Below, piece after piece: positions 5,402 to 7,032 of a stretch of 7,032 nucleotides of DNA (the stretch's first letter is position 1; the number at the start of each line of letters is the position of its first letter). A model generated the notes under the pieces. The model ran no database searches and was not told where the DNA came from. It worked only from the letters and a program-made list of their open reading frames with translations. The translations under genes were made by a program, and so were the position numbers. Source of the DNA: Candidatus Thiodictyon intracellulare (GTDB lineage Bacteria; Pseudomonadota; Gammaproteobacteria; Chromatiales; Chromatiaceae); NCBI GenBank assembly GCA_016292295.1, contig JADNEJ010000201.1, forward strand, positions 1-7,032, in the 5' to 3' direction.

Positions 5402-6723
5402 GGCGGGTATCGCCGCCGACGACGGGCACTAGCGCCGGCCCGAACCAATAGCGGCTGAAACAGTCGGCGCAGCCGCTGCCGAGGAAGTCTGCCAGGGCCT
5501 CGGGGCGCACCGCCCCTAGTCCTTCCAGGGTCTCGACCAGGGCCAGGTCGGCCCGCTTCCCGCGGCAACTCGCCGCCAGGACTGCCGGTTCGCGCTTGGT
5601 GGTGAAGTGGCTCTCGATCTCAATTGAGCACTCGGGGAGCAGGCGGCGGTGGGGCGTCGCCGGGTCCAGTTTCTGGCGCTCCCGCACTATGGCGTCGCCG
5701 CCCAGGTTGTCCCAGCAGTGGTTATCTGCGCAGCGGGGGGAGTTGGACGACTCGAACCGGATGCCGAATAGGCGGTTGTGGTCGCATCGGTTGCCGATCA
5801 GTGCAGCGTCGGAGGGGTCTTGCGGGGCATCGTGGTCACGTTGTAGGGCGATGCCGTGCATGCCATTCCCCCAGCACTCGTTGCTCTCAGCGCGGCCCTG
5901 GGAGGAGAAGAAACAGATGCCGGTGTCTTGGTTATCATGGCAGCGGTTGCCGATCAGTGCGGCGTCTGAGAGGGCTTGCAGGGTATCGGAGTCGTGTTGC
6001 AGGGCGATGCCTTGCGCCCCATTCCTCCAGCATTTATTGCCCTCAGTGCGCCCCTGTTAGGAAGAAAAATTGATACTCGCCTGCAGGTTGTCGTGGCAGC
6101 GGTTGCCGATGAGACGGCACTCGAGGGTCGCTCCCGGCTATTCGAGTCACGGGCCGCCGCGATCCCCAACTTGCGATTACCGCCGCACTGGTTCCCGGTC
6201 GCCTCCACCTCGATCGACGACCAGATCAGGATGCCGAACCGACACCCAAGGGCCCGACACCCCGCGACGGACGCCGACTCGCAGCGTCGGATCAGGATAC
6301 CGTGCAGGTGGTCACCGTCGCCGCCCAGGGTGTATCGTCCGCGAGCTGCACCCCGGTTCAGTCCGCTGAGCGGATTAGTGCGTCCGTGCTCAATCTAGGC
6401 GCCGGCCCCGGATGCAGCCTCATCGCGACCTCGATCTCGATCCCCACTACCCTGGCGCCGGCGACCCCGCTGAGGCAGACCGCCGACCCGGCCCCGCCCC
6501 AGATCAGCCGCGCCCCGGCCTGGCCCTCCAGCGTGACGCCCGCGGGGACCGCGAGCGGCGTGTCGCTCCGGTAGTCCCCCGCCGCCAGCAGGACCCGCGC
6601 CCCCAGCGGTCCGTCCCCAGCCCGTGCTAGCGCGGCGGCGATGCCGTCCCAACCGTCCGTCGCCGCAAACTCGCAGCCGCCTTCCCACAGGTCCCGCATC
6701 TGGAGCCCCCGTTTCGCGCTCAC
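5397..6723 (-). pseudogene. Right-handed parallel beta-helix repeat protein
   Basis: About 440 codons. The N-terminus (GTG 6723, or ATG 6699 giving MRDLWEGGCEFAATDGWDGI) continues as LLAAGDYRSDTPLAVPAGVT and LEGQAGARLIWGG, the usual cap and first coils of pectate-lyase/NosD-type helices. TGA at 6358-6360 ends this frame. Sense resumes in a second frame as GGDGDHLHGILIRRC and SSIEVEATGNQCGGN, and near 6140-6150 in a third with 52-residue repeats marked by LIGNRCHDN and CWxNxxxGIALQ. A TAA (6057-6059) replaces a Ser codon of the repeat. The C-terminus carries DFLGSGCADCFSRYWFG, with a CxxC pair that could bind metal, and ends at TGA 5397-5399. No signal peptide is visible, so a cytoplasmic scaffold or binding role is more likely than secretion. 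The membrane-protein frame starts at its stop, suggesting an operon. Confidence 0.7.
5791..6130 (-). repeat. 156-bp tandem repeats coding for beta-helix coils
   Basis: The string TTGCCGATCA starts at 5791 and 5947, and its variant TTGCCGATGA at 6103, exactly 156 bp apart each time (52 codons, about two coils). On the minus strand the units encode LIGNRCDHN, LIGNRCHDN and LIGNRCHDN. The middle and leftmost units are the most alike (SDAALIGNRC in both), indicating recent duplication or conversion; the one at 6103 is the most diverged and is followed by the TAA. Confidence 0.75.
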
Positions 6724-6772
6724 GGCGCCGGTCTACGTTGCATGCTGCAAGGGTAACCGACGCGGCGACCCC

Positions 6773-6795
6773 GTGGGAGCGGCTTCAGCCGCGAC
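6773..6795. repeat. REP-like palindrome
   Basis: GTGGGAGCGG at 6773-6782 begins a REP-type sequence ending CCGCGAC at 6795, with the core stem GCGGCT-TC-AGCCGC. Sequences of this form (GTGGGAGCGG...CCGCGA) are common extragenic palindromes in gammaproteobacteria. It overlaps the 3' end of the small ORF at 6785-6871 and lies about 50 bp upstream of the beta-helix start. Confidence 0.75.
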
Positions 6796-6871
6796 GGGCC
6801 CACGGCAGGGAGCCAAGGTCGATGGCGCCCAGCGTCGGCACCGTCGCGAAAAATACGTCGCTTGGGGCCAT
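6785..6871 (-). CDS. 28-codon ORF, possible truncated gene start
   Basis: ATG at 6871 opens MAPSDVFFATVPTLGAIDLG, continues SLPWARRG, and stops at TGA 6785-6787 inside the REP palindrome. The composition looks coding, and the abrupt end at the REP suggests a gene start cut by repeat insertion. An in-frame upstream ATG at 6928 (MSGKEPGDPGVRARKGW) would add 19 codons. No convincing ribosome binding site and no family recognised. Confidence 0.3.
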   Translation of the reverse strand: MAPSDVFFATVPTLGAIDLGSLPWARRG

Positions 6872-7032
6872 TGACAGCCATCCTTTCCTCGCCCGAACGC
6901 CGGGGTCCCCTGGTTCCTTTCCACTCATGCGAGGTTATCATCTCGACTTTGGCCATTTTTGCAGTCGGGCGATGGCACCGCGCGTGACGCCACGGCGGTG
7001 CCGACGCGTGCGCTGAGCAGGGGGTTGCGGCG
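6872..7032. other. Unassigned right edge
   Basis: Short open frames exist on both strands, but none has a recognisable product or a good start. A GGAAAGG followed by ATG on the minus strand near 6880-6890 offers a second frame across the REP (MAVNGPKRRIFRDGADAG), whose arginine- and proline-rich content looks like an out-of-frame shadow. A promoter for the minus-strand series may lie here, but I cannot point to clear -35/-10 boxes. Confidence 0.3.

Noticed and set aside
4318..5568. Long minus-strand frame of 416 codons as one protein
   Set aside because: Only the stretch around the second membrane helix (about 4590-4750) looks genuine. The rest is Arg/Gly/Pro-rich shadow of the neighbouring frames that carry the sensible peptides.
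5791..6130. CRISPR array
   Set aside because: The period is 156 bp, the whole unit is conserved rather than short repeats with unique spacers, and it encodes beta-helix coils.

Overview
The window is about 7 kb of high-GC DNA that reads like an accessory, decaying part of a gammaproteobacterial chromosome. A purple sulfur bacterium (Chromatiaceae) is my best guess, because of the Uma2-type endonuclease N-terminus, the GTGGGAGCGG...CCGCGAC REP sequence, and the mix of beta-helix proteins with many small repeats. This rests on remembered family patterns, not on a search. I see no tRNA, rRNA, CRISPR array or intact transposase.

Left part, 1-510: no convincing gene. Bases 1-100 carry a small inverted repeat and a lone 21-bp repeat end. 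Bases 101-510 are lower in GC and contain several hairpins.

Repeat island, 511-1742: a large imperfect inverted repeat. The two arms (511-1014 and 1246-1742, roughly 96% alike by eye) flank a 231-bp unique core. The outermost 122 bp of each arm is a MITE-like element with 22-bp terminal inverted repeats. Next comes a strong ribosome binding site and the first 107 codons of a gene. The left copy (+) reads naturally through the core; the right copy (-) runs antisense into it. Both are truncated.

Minus-strand series, 6723 down to about 1756: a right-handed beta-helix protein, a two-helix membrane protein, two unrecognised proteins (X and Y) and a Uma2-family endonuclease N-terminus that stops next to the repeat island. 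Adjacent frames abut or nearly abut, so they probably formed one operon. All are broken by frameshifts or in-frame stops, and six of the suspected interrupting or early stops are TAG. Three small inverted structures lie in or beside genes X and Y: a REP-pair-like nested palindrome (3401-3465), a perfect 22-bp-arm hairpin (2142-2195), and a hairpin starting at the base after a TAG (3032-3053).

Right end, 6724-7032: a REP palindrome overlapping the end of a 28-codon ORF, then sequence with no assignable gene.

The most notable points are the MITE-bounded inverted gene duplication, the beta-helix/membrane/X/Y cluster, and the excess of amber codons in coding-like frames. Decay, or long-read consensus error, is more likely than recoding.
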